DNA of 64,000 nt from Algoriphagus halophilus (GTDB taxonomy: Bacteria > Bacteroidota > Bacteroidia > Cytophagales > Cyclobacteriaceae), in contig NZ_FSRC01000004.1 of NCBI RefSeq assembly GCF_900129785.1, positions 1 through 64,000 of the forward strand. Reading direction: 5' to 3'. A program made the translations under genes and the position numbers. Under the pieces are notes generated by a model. The model was not told where the DNA came from. It saw only the letters and a list, made by a program, of their open reading frames with translations, and ran no database searches. Below, one piece after another: positions 1 through 10,020 of this stretch; the stretch's first letter is position 1, and every line of letters starts with the position of its first letter.

Positions 1-95
1 CTGCGATGCACCAGCTGAACAGAAGGACAGAGCTGAGGATCGGAAAGTCCCAGTTCACCTACTCAGGTAGACAGAAAAAAGTGGATGTGCTGTAA
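1..95 (+). CDS. C-terminal end of an OmpA-like protein (partial)
   Basis: Only the last 30 codons are in the window, read in the frame starting at base 3 and ending with TAA at 93-95. The peptide contains HQLNRRTELRI, which resembles the conserved end of OmpA-type peptidoglycan-binding domains (HxxNRRTExxV/I) in Bacteroidota. If so, the protein anchors the outer membrane to the cell wall. The call rests on this short motif alone; the upstream domains are outside the window. A strong terminator follows within 20 bases, which supports this being a real gene end. Confidence 0.6.
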   Translation, partial: AMHQLNRRTELRIGKSQFTYSGRQKKVDVL

Positions 96-111
96 GCCTA
101 AGCAGAACATA

Positions 112-148
112 AAAAAATGGGTTCCAGATAGCTGGAGCCCATTTTTTT
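112..148. terminator. Bidirectional rho-independent terminator
   Basis: A 14-bp stem (112-125 with 135-148, one G-U pair) is flanked by an A-run on the left and a T-run on the right. It can therefore end both the OmpA-like gene on the plus strand and the M23 peptidase gene arriving on the minus strand. Confidence 0.8.
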
Positions 149-166
149 ATAGGGAGAATGTAATAA

Positions 167-1492
167 TCAATCCGTTTTGGCCTTCAAGGTAGTCTGATTT
201 GGATTTCCCTCAACTCCAGCTACTAATTTTGGAGTTTCTCCAGGGTAGGTAATGTTGGCCAATACTTTCAAAGCCTCGAATTTTGTGGATTCAAAAGCCG
301 CTTTATTAGCCGCTAATATTGGTTCGGAAGGTGGTATTTTTTCTCTTAGCCAATCCACTTGCTTTCCATTTTTCCAGAACCTAAAACATAAATGTGGGCC
401 TGTAGCAAGTCCTGTACTGCCTACATATCCGATTACTTGACCTTGTTTAATTCGAGTGCCTGGTTTCACACCATTAGCAATCTTCGACATATGAAGGTAT
501 TGCGTAGTATACGTTCCGTTATGTTTGATCTTTACATAATTACCATTGGCAGAGGTATAGGTAGCATGGGTAACTACGCCATCTCCTACCGAACGAATTT
601 CTGTGCCCCTACTAGCTGCATAATCAGTTCCTAAATGTGCTTTGTATCTTTTTTGTACAGGATGGAATCTTCTCAGGTTATATCGAGAACTGATTCTAGT
701 GTATTTTACAGGATCCCGGAGGAATGCTTTCTTCAAGCTGTTTCCTTCTTGATCAAAGAAATTCATTTCTCCATTTTGCTCAAAAGGAATTGCGTGAAAA
801 GGTTCTCCCCTGTGCTCCATGTATGCCAATTTGATTTCACCAGCACCAATTACATTTCCATCAATCATTTTGACATCAAAAACCACTTTGAATTTGTCTC
901 CTGGCTGAAGTGCTCCAAAATCCACGGACCAGCCATATAAATCTGCAAATTGATCGACAATGTCGTAGCTAACATCCTGCTTCAACATTTCCACAGCCAA
1001 ATTACTTCGATCTTCTATTACGCCGGCTATTTCTTTTTCAACAAATTCAACTGGCTTTTCCGCCTTATAAATATCTACCGAATCCAAGTTAAAAACCACG
1101 TATTCAGCAGGATTGGGTTCATAAATAAAAAATTGAGCTTGGGCAGAATCGGAAGGGGTAATTACAGTAAATTTTTTGTTGGTAGCGATTCCTCTAACAT
1201 CAAAGACCTCTTTTGACTTTTTGGCAATTTCATCAATGATTTGATAAGGAACATTAAAAGGAGCCAAAATGGTGGCCAATGTCTGGTTTTTACTGACTGT
1301 TCCTTCCACGATATTAAGACCTGTCACATTGATACCATACAAATAGACCTCATTGGAGACCTCCTCTACAGGAACCTCGTCTATAGGTTCTTGCATGGTA
1401 TTGGATTCAGGTGAATTGCCATACTGCTGGAAAATAGCTGCTGCTCCAAGTGTTAAAGCCACGGATGCGACAACGATCCATCTTTTGTTCAT
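167..1492 (-). CDS. M23 family metallopeptidase with HxC in place of the HxH motif
   Basis: Periplasmic peptidoglycan endopeptidase of the LytM/M23 type, 441 residues. An N-terminal hydrophobic segment (about residues 5-22) acts as signal or anchor. An opioid growth factor/LysM-like N-terminal region (about 45-260) precedes the M23 domain. Visible zinc and catalytic residues are H286 and D290 (HLGTDYAA), H334 (YLHM) and H367. The last motif, normally HLHF, reads HLCF, so the usual zinc-ligand His is C369. From memory this Cys variant recurs in Bacteroidota homologues, so it may be functional rather than dead. It is a single-gene unit, convergent with the OmpA-like gene and divergent from aspS. 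Confidence 0.88.
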   Translation of the reverse strand: MNKRWIVVASVALTLGAAAIFQQYGNSPESNTMQEPIDEVPVEEVSNEVYLYGINVTGLNIVEGTVSKNQTLATILAPFNVPYQIIDEIAKKSKEVFDVRGIATNKKFTVITPSDSAQAQFFIYEPNPAEYVVFNLDSVDIYKAEKPVEFVEKEIAGVIEDRSNLAVEMLKQDVSYDIVDQFADLYGWSVDFGALQPGDKFKVVFDVKMIDGNVIGAGEIKLAYMEHRGEPFHAIPFEQNGEMNFFDQEGNSLKKAFLRDPVKYTRISSRYNLRRFHPVQKRYKAHLGTDYAASRGTEIRSVGDGVVTHATYTSANGNYVKIKHNGTYTTQYLHMSKIANGVKPGTRIKQGQVIGYVGSTGLATGPHLCFRFWKNGKQVDWLREKIPPSEPILAANKAAFESTKFEALKVLANITYPGETPKLVAGVEGNPNQTTLKAKTD

Positions 1493-1820
1493 TTAATTTG
1501 AAATCTTATGGGATGATTGAATAACCTTAAAGCAAGGAAAAAAGACACTTTATTCCAAGTTTTGAGGGAACTTACTTAAGTTAAAACAAATCCAACTTTA
1601 ATGCCAACGCTTTGAGAAGGTGAAAAATTTTATCAAGAAATCTGAAAGTTTTTTGGAAGGAATGGAAAAAACGCTCTTCTCAATTAAGGATAATTTAATG
1701 ATTACAGCGTTTTGAAGTAAAATCTACAAAGTTTTATTCAATATGGTAAGGAATCTCAAAAAGAGGGTGGTGTTCTAGAACTCAATTCTTTATCTTTGAC
1801 CTCCCAAAAAAACTAATATC
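1493..1820. other. Intergenic region between the M23 gene and aspS
   Basis: This divergent spacer of 328 bases is AT-rich and has no supportable gene. It carries the aspS promoter near its right end. I found no convincing minus-strand promoter for the M23 gene. Confidence 0.6.
1791..1798 (+). promoter_or_regulatory. Bacteroidota -7 box for aspS
   Basis: TATCTTTG matches the TAnnTTTG consensus of the Bacteroidota primary sigma factor. It lies 22 bases before the aspS ATG, which implies a leader of only about 15-20 bases. No clear -33 TTG is seen at the expected distance. Confidence 0.55.
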
Positions 1821-3575
1821 ATGCTGAGGACGCATACTTGTGGCGAATTACGCCTAGACCATACTGACCAAGAAGTAACACTAGCTGGCTGGGTTCAGCG
1901 AGTTCGAAATAAAGGAGGGTTGATCTGGGTTGACTTGAGAGATAGATACGGAATTACCCAATTGATTTTTGAAGAGGAATCTTCTGAAAAGGAGTTGTTG
2001 GAAAAAGCTGCCGAATTAGGAAGAGAATTTGTCGTTCAAGCTTCGGGTAAAGTGATCGAAAGAACTTCCAAAAATGATAAAATCCCAACTGGATCCATTG
2101 AAATCAAAGTGAGCAAGTTGGAGGTTTTAAATGCCGCAAAAGTTCCCCCTTTTATTATAGAGGATGAGACTGATGGAGGCGAGGAACTTCGAATGAAATA
2201 TCGATACCTTGATTTGAGAAGAAATGTGGTAAGGGAGAAGCTTCAATTGCGTCACAAAATGATGCAGGAGACCAGAAAATACATGGATGCTCAGCACTTC
2301 ATGGAAGTGGAAACTCCTGTTTTAATCAAATCTACTCCTGAAGGTGCCCGTGATTTTGTGGTACCAAGCAGAGTGAACCCGGGAGAATTTTATGCACTTC
2401 CTCAATCCCCTCAAACCTTTAAGCAATTATTGATGGTGTCTGGTTTTGACAGATACTTCCAAATTGTAAAATGTTTTAGGGATGAAGATTTGAGAGCAGA
2501 TCGCCAACCTGAATTTACACAGATAGATTGCGAAATGGCCTTTGTGGAGCAGGAAGATATTTTGTCCACTTTCGAAGGTCTTACCAAACATTTGTTTGCA
2601 AATGTTAAGGGAGTAGAGCTGGAGGAAGTTCAAAGAATGACTTTTGCAGATGCCATGAAATATTATGGCAATGACAAGCCTGACCTTCGATTTGATATGA
2701 AGTTTGTGGAGTTGAATGCCCTGGCTCAAGGAAAAGGATTTGGAATCTTTGATAGTGCTGAACTAGTAGTAGGAATCTGTGCTAAAGGAGCAGCGGAGTA
2801 TACTAGGAAGCAGCTGGATGCCTTGACAGAATGGGTGAAAAGGCCGCAAATCGGAGCTAAAGGTATGGTTTATGCCAAATTCAATGAAGATGGCACCATC
2901 AAGTCCACGGTAGATAAGTTTTATACACAAGAAGATCTTCAAGCTTGGGCCAACGAATTCGGTGCAGAGCCTGGAGATTTGATGTTGATTTTGAGTGGTG
3001 ATACAGCTACGGTTAGAAAACAACTTTCTGAGCTTCGACTTAAAATGGGCGAAGATCTTGGTCTAAGAGATAGAAATGTGTTCAAGCCACTTTGGGTGGT
3101 AGATTTTCCTTTATTAGAATGGGATGAGGAAACGAAGAGATATCATGCCATGCACCATCCATTTACCTCTCCTAAAACGGAGGATATTCCTTTGTTAGAT
3201 TCCGATCCTGGAGCTGTTCGTGCCAATGCCTATGATTTGGTAATTAATGGAGTGGAAATCGGAGGAGGATCAATTCGTATCCATGATAGGGCTACACAGC
3301 AATTGATGTTCAAACATCTAGGATTCACGGAAGAAGAAGCACAAAAGCAATTTGGTTTCTTAATGGAGGCATTTGAGTATGGAGCGCCACCTCATGGAGG
3401 AATCGCCTTTGGATTTGACCGTCTTTGTGCAATTTTCGGAGGTTCTGACTCCATTAGAGATTACATCGCCTTCCCGAAAAACAATTCTGGTAGGGATGTG
3501 ATGATTGATTCACCAAGTACCATTGCAGACGAGCAACTCAAAGAGCTCTCCATTTTGGTCAATCTAAAAAAATAG
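1821..3575 (+). CDS. aspS: Aspartate--tRNA ligase
   Basis: Class II aminoacyl-tRNA synthetase, 584 residues, the usual length for bacterial-type AspRS. It charges tRNA-Asp with aspartate in the cytosol. An N-terminal OB-fold anticodon-binding domain (about residues 1-105) is followed by the catalytic core interrupted by the bacterial GAD domain (about 280-415). Class II motif 2 includes FRDED at residues 219-223 and motif 3 reads GFDRL at 531-535. The ATG at 1821 is well placed after the -7 box. It is monocistronic, with a terminator immediately after. AspRS is of extra interest here because the tRNA-like RNAs at 33 kb carry Asp-type identity bases. Confidence 0.97.
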   Translation: MLRTHTCGELRLDHTDQEVTLAGWVQRVRNKGGLIWVDLRDRYGITQLIFEEESSEKELLEKAAELGREFVVQASGKVIERTSKNDKIPTGSIEIKVSKLEVLNAAKVPPFIIEDETDGGEELRMKYRYLDLRRNVVREKLQLRHKMMQETRKYMDAQHFMEVETPVLIKSTPEGARDFVVPSRVNPGEFYALPQSPQTFKQLLMVSGFDRYFQIVKCFRDEDLRADRQPEFTQIDCEMAFVEQEDILSTFEGLTKHLFANVKGVELEEVQRMTFADAMKYYGNDKPDLRFDMKFVELNALAQGKGFGIFDSAELVVGICAKGAAEYTRKQLDALTEWVKRPQIGAKGMVYAKFNEDGTIKSTVDKFYTQEDLQAWANEFGAEPGDLMLILSGDTATVRKQLSELRLKMGEDLGLRDRNVFKPLWVVDFPLLEWDEETKRYHAMHHPFTSPKTEDIPLLDSDPGAVRANAYDLVINGVEIGGGSIRIHDRATQQLMFKHLGFTEEEAQKQFGFLMEAFEYGAPPHGGIAFGFDRLCAIFGGSDSIRDYIAFPKNNSGRDVMIDSPSTIADEQLKELSILVNLKK

Positions 3576-3577
3576 GG

Positions 3578-3600
3578 AAAGAGGCTTCGGCCTCTTTTTT
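3578..3600 (+). terminator. Rho-independent terminator of aspS
   Basis: An 8-bp stem with a TTCG tetraloop (3578-3585 with 3590-3597) followed by a T-run, starting a few bases after the aspS stop. Confidence 0.85.
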
Positions 3601-3686
3601 TGTTTACGGTATAATTTTTTAGCGATCGGGTAGGATACCTAAGCGGAAGGGGATTATTTAGTATTTTCAAAAGAACCACCCTTTCA

Positions 3687-6146
3687 ATGATTGCTATAAG
3701 TTTTTTACAAAGATACTTTTTGAGTATCCTTTTTTTAGTAGGGATCTCCCAATTTTCAAATGCCCAAAGGGCAGATTTAACTCTAAAATTTGATCAGCCT
3801 GCGATCAATTTTCTAGAATCTTTGCCAATTGGTAATGGACACCTAGGAGGAATGATCTTTGGTAACCCCAACCGGGATCGAATAGTATTGAATGAGAAAA
3901 CACTTTGGTCAGGAGGTGTACAGGATGCAGATCGGGAAAATGCAAACCAATACCTCAAGCAAATTCAGCAGTTATTGTTGGAAGGAAAGAATCAGGAGGC
4001 TGAAGCATTATTGCAAGAGCATTTTGTCAGTAAAGGAGTTGGTTCTGGGTATGGAAATGGAGCCAATGAACATTATGGTAGCTATCAAACGCTTGGAGAC
4101 TTATGGATTACCTGGAAAGATACTGCGAGTCTCTTTACAGATTATGAAAGAATTTTGGATTTGGAGAAGGCGATCGCAACTACTCAATGGAACCGAAATG
4201 GAGTGAAATTTATACAAGAGGCTTACTCGAGTATTCCAGATGATGTAATGATCATCAAATTGTCTGCTTCTGAAAAAGGTGAATTGAACTTCGATGTGGA
4301 GCTTTCTAGAAAAGAAAATGCTTCTTTGTCGAATTTGGGGGAGAATAGCTTACTTCTTAGTGGTCAACTTCCAAACAAGGATCTACCTGGGATGAAATAT
4401 GCTGCTTTACTTCAAGTGATTCCAATCAATGGGACAATTTCGAATGGAGAAGGTAAATTACACGTGAAGGATTCAGAGATATGTTACTTGATTATTTCCT
4501 CAGCGACAGACTATAATATAGACCATCCAGAAATACCATTGGGAGATCCAGTTCAAAAGGCTCAAGAGATAGTAGCTGCATTGGATTTGAAGGAAGCTCA
4601 AGAAAGGCATGTAGAAGCCTTTCAATCGTTTTTCAATAGGAACAGCTTTAAACTCAATAAAGAAAATCCAGAAGTTCAACAATTAACTACCCCGGAAAGA
4701 CTACTTCGATTTGCTGAAGGGAAAGAGGATGCTCAGCTTCCGGTGCTCTATTATAATTTTGGGAAGTATTTATTGATTTCATCTTCACAGCCTGGTCAAC
4801 TCCCGGCTAATTTACAAGGAATTTGGGCTACTGAATACCAGGCGCCTTGGAATGGAGACTATCACTTGGATATCAATATTCAAATGAATTATTGGTTGGC
4901 AGAGCCGATGGGTTTAGGGGATTTAGCAGAACCCATGAGAAATTTCACTTCCAATTTAGTTCGAAATGGAGAAAAAACAGCCAAAGCCTATTATGATGCC
5001 GAAGGTTGGGTTGCTCACGTAATTAGTAACCCATGGTATTTCACTTCTCCAGGAGAAGGAGCCAATTGGGGTTCCACAATGACTGGAGGTGCTTGGATGA
5101 CCGAACATATTTGGGAGCATTTTAGATACACCAGAGATACAGCATTTTTGGAGGAATATTATCCGGTTTTAAAAGGAGCTGCACAGTTTTTGGCATCGGT
5201 ATTAATTGAGGAACCCGAGCATCGCTATTTGGTTACAGCACCATCTAATTCTCCAGAAAACACTTACCTAAAACCGAATGGTTACAAAGGTCATACTGTC
5301 ATGGGGCCTACCATGGATATGCAGATCACCAGAGAGGTTTTTGGGAATACGATTGCTGCTGCAACTATTTTAGGGATTGATGAGACATTTGCCAATCAAT
5401 TGAAGGATAAAAAGAAACGATTAGCTCCTAACCAAGTAGGAAAGAATGGGGATTTAAATGAATGGTTGCAAGATTGGGAAGATGCGGATCCAAATCATCG
5501 ACATGTTTCGCATTTGTATGGGCTACACCCCTATGATGAAATCACCCGATGGGACACACCAAAGTTGGCAGCTGCTGCTAAAGAAACATTAATCCAGCGT
5601 GGAGATGGGGGAACGGGTTGGAGCAGAGCCTGGAAAATCAATTTTTGGGCAAGATTAGGAGATGGAGATCATGCTCTTTTATTATTGAAAAAATTACTGC
5701 AGCCTGCAGGAGGAGATGGGACCAAAATCGTCATGAGTAATGGTGGAACTTATGCGAATTTATTTTGTGCACATCCACCTTTTCAAATTGACGGTAATTT
5801 TGGTGGAGCTGCCGGAATTTCAGAAATGCTTCTACAAAGTCATGGCAAAGATGAGGTGATTCGTTTATTGCCTGCCCTTCCCACTGACCAATCCTGGGAA
5901 AAGGGTTCTGTAAAAGGGATGAGAGCCCGAGGTGGATTTAGCGTAGATTTTGAATGGGATTTTGGAAAAATATCCAAGGCCACCATTTTATCAGAAGTAG
6001 GAGGAGAATGCAAAATTTTACTTCCTGGAGGAGGTAATTTAGTAAATGAGAATGGGCAAGAATTAGTTAGAAATTCAGATAATAAGCCAAGGGTAGTTAG
6101 TTTCAATACGGAAAAAGGTGCTGCCTACCTAGTGAATATAAAATAA
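3687..6146 (+). CDS. GH95 family glycoside hydrolase (alpha-L-fucosidase/galactosidase type)
   Basis: Secreted glycosidase, 819 residues, with a signal peptide ending near SNAQ (about residue 26). The family removes terminal alpha-L-fucose, or alpha-L-galactose in some members, by an inverting mechanism. Visible GH95 features are the N-terminal beta-sandwich opening ([14 protein letters not shown]), NLQGIWATE, the (alpha/alpha)6 barrel segments around [17 protein letters not shown], and the base-bearing region [11 protein letters not shown]. Where characterised members have an Asn-x-Asn pair before QMNYW, this protein has D395-I-N397, so the first Asn is Asp. It lies 207 bases before the nagB-like gene and opens a GlcNAc-type catabolic cluster, suggesting action on a fucosylated amino-sugar glycan. 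Confidence 0.88.
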   Translation: MIAISFLQRYFLSILFLVGISQFSNAQRADLTLKFDQPAINFLESLPIGNGHLGGMIFGNPNRDRIVLNEKTLWSGGVQDADRENANQYLKQIQQLLLEGKNQEAEALLQEHFVSKGVGSGYGNGANEHYGSYQTLGDLWITWKDTASLFTDYERILDLEKAIATTQWNRNGVKFIQEAYSSIPDDVMIIKLSASEKGELNFDVELSRKENASLSNLGENSLLLSGQLPNKDLPGMKYAALLQVIPINGTISNGEGKLHVKDSEICYLIISSATDYNIDHPEIPLGDPVQKAQEIVAALDLKEAQERHVEAFQSFFNRNSFKLNKENPEVQQLTTPERLLRFAEGKEDAQLPVLYYNFGKYLLISSSQPGQLPANLQGIWATEYQAPWNGDYHLDINIQMNYWLAEPMGLGDLAEPMRNFTSNLVRNGEKTAKAYYDAEGWVAHVISNPWYFTSPGEGANWGSTMTGGAWMTEHIWEHFRYTRDTAFLEEYYPVLKGAAQFLASVLIEEPEHRYLVTAPSNSPENTYLKPNGYKGHTVMGPTMDMQITREVFGNTIAAATILGIDETFANQLKDKKKRLAPNQVGKNGDLNEWLQDWEDADPNHRHVSHLYGLHPYDEITRWDTPKLAAAAKETLIQRGDGGTGWSRAWKINFWARLGDGDHALLLLKKLLQPAGGDGTKIVMSNGGTYANLFCAHPPFQIDGNFGGAAGISEMLLQSHGKDEVIRLLPALPTDQSWEKGSVKGMRARGGFSVDFEWDFGKISKATILSEVGGECKILLPGGGNLVNENGQELVRNSDNKPRVVSFNTEKGAAYLVNIK

Positions 6147-6353
6147 GGATACTTTAGCTAAAGAAATCCAATTTATTAAAGAGATAAGTGATTTGGGAGG
6201 TGTCTAATAGAAAGGCTATTTATAATTCAGCCAACTTTTAAAACCACAGGATGATGAATTTGCTTTCGAACTAATAAGGATATCTTATATTTAAGAGATA
6301 GCCCCAAGTAATCTTTTAGGTCTGTTAGGGGAAAGAACTTATATCTCAATTAG

Positions 6354-7124
6354 ATGGAAGAAATTCAACAGGAAATCCATGTATTTTCTACAAGAGACTT
6401 AGCTTGGAAGGCTGCGGGAAAAGCAGTGGAAAAGTGTATAGAAGATCTTCAGGAAACGCAAGAAGAAATCAGGATGATATTTGCTGCGGCCCCTTCCCAA
6501 ACGGGAATTTTGAACTATCTAGCCGCCTCCTCTAAAATCAAATGGGAAAAAATAGTGGCAATGCATATGGATGAATACATCGGTCTTCCCATTGGTGCTA
6601 CTCAATTTTTTTCCAAGTATTTAGAGGAGAACTTGTTCTCCAAAGTTCCTTTCAAAGAAGTGCATTTGATACGAACTCATGGAAGTCAAGAGTTGGAGAT
6701 TAATCGGTATTCAGACTTGTTAATGAAAGCCCCTATTGACATTGTTTGCTTGGGAATAGGTGAGAATGGACATATTGCCTTTAATGATCCTCCCGTGGCA
6801 AATTTTAAGGATTCTGTATTAATCAAAAAAGTACAGTTGGACCAGGCATGTAGAGCCCAACAAGTGCATGATGGGTGCTTTGAAAGTTTAGATGATGTTC
6901 CTAAAACAGCACTTACTTTGACGATTCCAGCCTTGATGTCCGGAGATAATTTATTTTGTGTGGTCTTGGGTGAAAATAAAAGCGAAGCAGTGAAAAATAC
7001 ATTGACCGGACCACTTTCTGAAGCTTGTCCTGCCACTATCTTGAGGACGCACCCTCAATGCAAATTTTACTTCGATGCTGCTGCCGTAAGCAAACTTCCA
7101 CATGCTCCCCTCAACACCAATTGA
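6354..7124 (+). CDS. nagB: Glucosamine-6-phosphate deaminase-like protein
   Basis: Cytosolic isomerase/deaminase of the NagB/6-phosphogluconolactonase fold, 256 residues, expected to convert glucosamine 6-phosphate to fructose 6-phosphate and ammonia. Motifs are MDEYIGL (catalytic Asp) and GIGENGHIAFNDPP, with H140 as the ring-opening His. Compared with E. coli NagB, the active-site Asp141 position is N138 and the Glu148 position is D145 (FNDP instead of FNEP), so it belongs to a divergent clade. It is separated from the symporter gene by 3 bases and from nagA by one gene, which supports the amino-sugar role. A related sugar-phosphate isomerase activity is possible. Confidence 0.8.
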   Translation: MEEIQQEIHVFSTRDLAWKAAGKAVEKCIEDLQETQEEIRMIFAAAPSQTGILNYLAASSKIKWEKIVAMHMDEYIGLPIGATQFFSKYLEENLFSKVPFKEVHLIRTHGSQELEINRYSDLLMKAPIDIVCLGIGENGHIAFNDPPVANFKDSVLIKKVQLDQACRAQQVHDGCFESLDDVPKTALTLTIPALMSGDNLFCVVLGENKSEAVKNTLTGPLSEACPATILRTHPQCKFYFDAAAVSKLPHAPLNTN

Positions 7125-7127
7125 TTC

Positions 7128-8600
7128 ATGGAATTACTGGATTGGATTATTCTTGCTCTGTATTTTCTGATGCTTTTATCCATTGGGATATGGGCTTATT
7201 TTAAAGTGAACAATTCGGCTGATTTTTTTACCGCAGGAGGAAAATTGCCTTGGTGGTTATCGGGTATTTCCCACCATGTTTCAGGTTATAGTGGAGCAGT
7301 TTTTGTTGCCTATGCAGGCATAGCCTATACCCATGGATTTACAATTTATGTATGGTGGGCCTTTACGGTAGGGATTTCAGTTTTGGTTGCAGCGTTTTAT
7401 ATCGCACCTCGTTGGTCACGACTCAGAATTCTTTCGGGAATCCAATCCCCAACAGAGTACCTTTTAGTAAGATACAATTTACCTACGCAACAATTAATTG
7501 CCTGGGTTGGGACTTTGATCAAAGTATTTGACACTGGAGGGAAATTGGCAGCCATAGCCATCTTATTAAATGTATTCTCTGGTGCTTCCATCACTTTTGG
7601 AGTGCTCTTGGTAGGGTTTGTATCTCTGATTTATATTACGATTGGTGGGCTTTGGGCAGATGTTTGGAATGATTTGGGACAATTTGTAATCCAAGTATTG
7701 GCTGGGCTGACCATGTTCGTCATGATCCTTATTCAATTGGGTGATGGAATAGAAGGGATAGTTACATTATGGGATAGGCTACCTCAAGAAAATGCGCAGT
7801 TTTTCCATGATCCCTATACCTTGGGTTTTGCATTAGTGATGTTAGTCATCAATTTTTTCAGTTATAGCGGAGGAACCTGGAACTTAGCGACCAGATTCAT
7901 TTCTACTTCCTCGGGAGCGGTTGCGAAAAAGGCGGCAATTTTATCCTCCTTTTTGTATTTCATATGGCCTTTGATATTGTTCTATCCTATGTTTGCTGCT
8001 CCAATATTTTTTGAAAATCTTGCAGATCCCACTCTTTCTTATGGGAAATTGGTCCTAGAATTTTTACCAGTTGGGCTAGTAGGGTTGATTTTGGCGTCCC
8101 TCTTTGCAAATACACTTTCTATGACTGCATCGGATTCCAATACTATTTCAGCAGTCATCAGTAGAGATATCCTTCCAATATTATTTCCTCGATTAAAACA
8201 TTTATCCAAAAAGAACGGATTGAAATTGGCCAGAATTACGACCTTTTGTTTTACCCTGTTGACCATTCTTACTGCACTGAATTCATCTCATTTTGGAGGA
8301 GTTATCGGTTTGATTATTTCTTGGTTTGCAGCCTTATTGGGACCAATTGCTATTCCTATGATATTAGGATTATTGCCTGCATTTAAACGAAGTGATGGAA
8401 AAATTGCAGTGATTTCTATTCTGGGAGGATTGTTGACATTTGTACTTCTCAAATTGTTTCCCATGGATTCCTTGGCAATTACAATTGGCGCACCTACCAT
8501 CGTTTCGTTTTTACTATTTACCCTAGCTGGTTGGCTTAGTAAGAAGGAACCATCCTTAGAGGTTGAACAACTTTTAAAAAATCTGAGCGCGAAAGAATAG
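7128..8600 (+). CDS. Sodium:solute symporter (SSS family)
   Basis: Inner-membrane transporter of 490 residues with about 13 hydrophobic segments. The N-terminal part has the SSS signature region (ADFFTAGGKLPWWLSGIS and later SGGTWNLATRFIST). Members in this position usually bring sugars or amino sugars in with Na+. It starts 3 bases after nagB and ends 10 bases before nagA, so it is very likely co-transcribed with both and supplies their substrate, probably a GlcNAc-type sugar. Substrate is inferred from context only. No sugar kinase is encoded in the cluster, although an imported free sugar would need one from elsewhere. Confidence 0.9.
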   Translation: MELLDWIILALYFLMLLSIGIWAYFKVNNSADFFTAGGKLPWWLSGISHHVSGYSGAVFVAYAGIAYTHGFTIYVWWAFTVGISVLVAAFYIAPRWSRLRILSGIQSPTEYLLVRYNLPTQQLIAWVGTLIKVFDTGGKLAAIAILLNVFSGASITFGVLLVGFVSLIYITIGGLWADVWNDLGQFVIQVLAGLTMFVMILIQLGDGIEGIVTLWDRLPQENAQFFHDPYTLGFALVMLVINFFSYSGGTWNLATRFISTSSGAVAKKAAILSSFLYFIWPLILFYPMFAAPIFFENLADPTLSYGKLVLEFLPVGLVGLILASLFANTLSMTASDSNTISAVISRDILPILFPRLKHLSKKNGLKLARITTFCFTLLTILTALNSSHFGGVIGLIISWFAALLGPIAIPMILGLLPAFKRSDGKIAVISILGGLLTFVLLKLFPMDSLAITIGAPTIVSFLLFTLAGWLSKKEPSLEVEQLLKNLSAKE

Positions 8601-8610
8601 AAATAATCAT

Positions 8611-9759
8611 ATGGAATACAGCTTAGAAGGGATTCATTTTCAAACTGGGAAGCCAATCCAAGTGATCATAATGGATGGAATCATCCAAGAAATCATGGAA
8701 TTGGAATCATCAAAATCAAAAAATCTGATTGCCCCCGGTTTTGTTGACTTACAGGTAAATGGTTTTCAGGGGATAGATTTTAATGATTCAAATCTAAAGG
8801 AGCAAGATGTTCTAAAGGTAACTAGAGCAATGTTTGAAAGTGGGGTAACTACTTATTTCCCTACCGTTATCACCAATAGCGATGATTCTATTCGAAAATC
8901 CTTAAAAATCATTTCTTTGGCTTGTGCTTCCAATGGACTGATTCAAAGTACTGTCCAAGGAATTCATTTGGAAGGTCCTTTTCTCTCCAAAGAAGAGGGG
9001 CCGAGAGGAGCTCACCCTTTAAAATATATTCAGGCTCCAAACTGGAAAATGTTCAGTGCTTGGCAAGAAGCAGCAGAAGGAAGAATCAGACTGATTACGA
9101 TATCTCCTGAATGGGAAGGGGCAGTTGGATTCATTGAGAAATGCATTGAATCTGGAGTAAAAGTAGCGATTGGACATACAGCTGCGAATACTTCCCAGAT
9201 TGAAGCTGCGATAGAGGCTGGAGCAACTTTGTCAACCCACCTTGGAAATGCAGCTCATCTTATGCTGCCGAGACATCCCAACTATCTATGGGACCAACTG
9301 GCTTCTGAAAAACTTTGGACGAGTTTGATTGCTGATGGATTTCATCTTCCTGATGCTGTCCTCAAAGTTTTTATGAAAGTGAAACCAAAAACCACTTTCC
9401 TTATCAGCGATTCCACACGTTTTGCTGGGCTTTCTCCCGGAAATTATCAAAGTCCAATTGGAGGAGATGTGGTGTTGAGCAAAAATGGAAGACTGTATAT
9501 GGAAAAGAATCTTGGGTTATTGGCTGGGTCGGCTTCTTCTTTACTTCAATGCATTAACTACTTGGTAGATCGTCAACTAACTTCTAGACCAGAAGCAATA
9601 GAAATGGCTTCGGTAAGACCCTTACAATTTTTGGATACGGGTTATTCTGGTGGATTGAGAAGTGGAAGTAAAGCTGATTTGTTAGTATTAAATATCAATG
9701 GGAAGGATTTGGAAATCCTGCAGACGATAAAAACGGGGGAAGTTGTTTATACAAAGTAG
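8611..9759 (+). CDS. nagA: N-acetylglucosamine-6-phosphate deacetylase
   Basis: Amidohydrolase-superfamily enzyme of 382 residues that removes acetate from GlcNAc-6-phosphate, feeding NagB. The metal-binding and catalytic motifs are GFVDLQVNGFQG near the N-terminus, HLEGPFLS (metal Glu), GHT, STHLGNAAH (the usual THLFNAM varied) and LISDST with D267 as the probable catalytic Asp. It is the last gene of the cluster, 10 bases after the symporter, and is convergent with the DUF3820 gene 18 bases later. Confidence 0.9.
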   Translation: MEYSLEGIHFQTGKPIQVIIMDGIIQEIMELESSKSKNLIAPGFVDLQVNGFQGIDFNDSNLKEQDVLKVTRAMFESGVTTYFPTVITNSDDSIRKSLKIISLACASNGLIQSTVQGIHLEGPFLSKEEGPRGAHPLKYIQAPNWKMFSAWQEAAEGRIRLITISPEWEGAVGFIEKCIESGVKVAIGHTAANTSQIEAAIEAGATLSTHLGNAAHLMLPRHPNYLWDQLASEKLWTSLIADGFHLPDAVLKVFMKVKPKTTFLISDSTRFAGLSPGNYQSPIGGDVVLSKNGRLYMEKNLGLLAGSASSLLQCINYLVDRQLTSRPEAIEMASVRPLQFLDTGYSGGLRSGSKADLLVLNINGKDLEILQTIKTGEVVYTK

Positions 9760-9777
9760 TTGGTGAATGATTGGGTT

Positions 9778-9999
9778 TTAATACGAATAATTCTTTTTCA
9801 ACTCTCTCAAAATATCTTCCAATCCATTCAGCCTGATTTCATACAAGGTATGTAGCCACATACCCAGTTTGCCTTCGGGGAATCCTTGTCCATGCATCCA
9901 GACTAAATAATGCTCTGGAATATCGCATAAAAGCCTCCCTTTATATTTGCCAAAAGGCATTTTTTTGGTGACAAGATCAATGAGGATTTGCTTATCCAT
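9778..9999 (-). CDS. DUF3820 family small protein
   Basis: A 73-residue protein with the DUF3820 pattern: MPFGKYKGRLLCDIPEHYLVWM near the start and a Leu/Lys-rich C-terminus. The family is described as a putative quorum-sensing-regulated virulence factor in some databases, but its biochemical role is not established. It lies 21 bases downstream of the YhhN gene on the same strand and may be co-transcribed with it. Its small size and motif-bearing N-terminus make it a genuine gene rather than a shadow. Confidence 0.8.
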   Translation of the reverse strand: MDKQILIDLVTKKMPFGKYKGRLLCDIPEHYLVWMHGQGFPEGKLGMWLHTLYEIRLNGLEDILRELKKNYSY

Positions 10000-10020
10000 T
10001 AGAAGTAGGTGTTGAATAAA

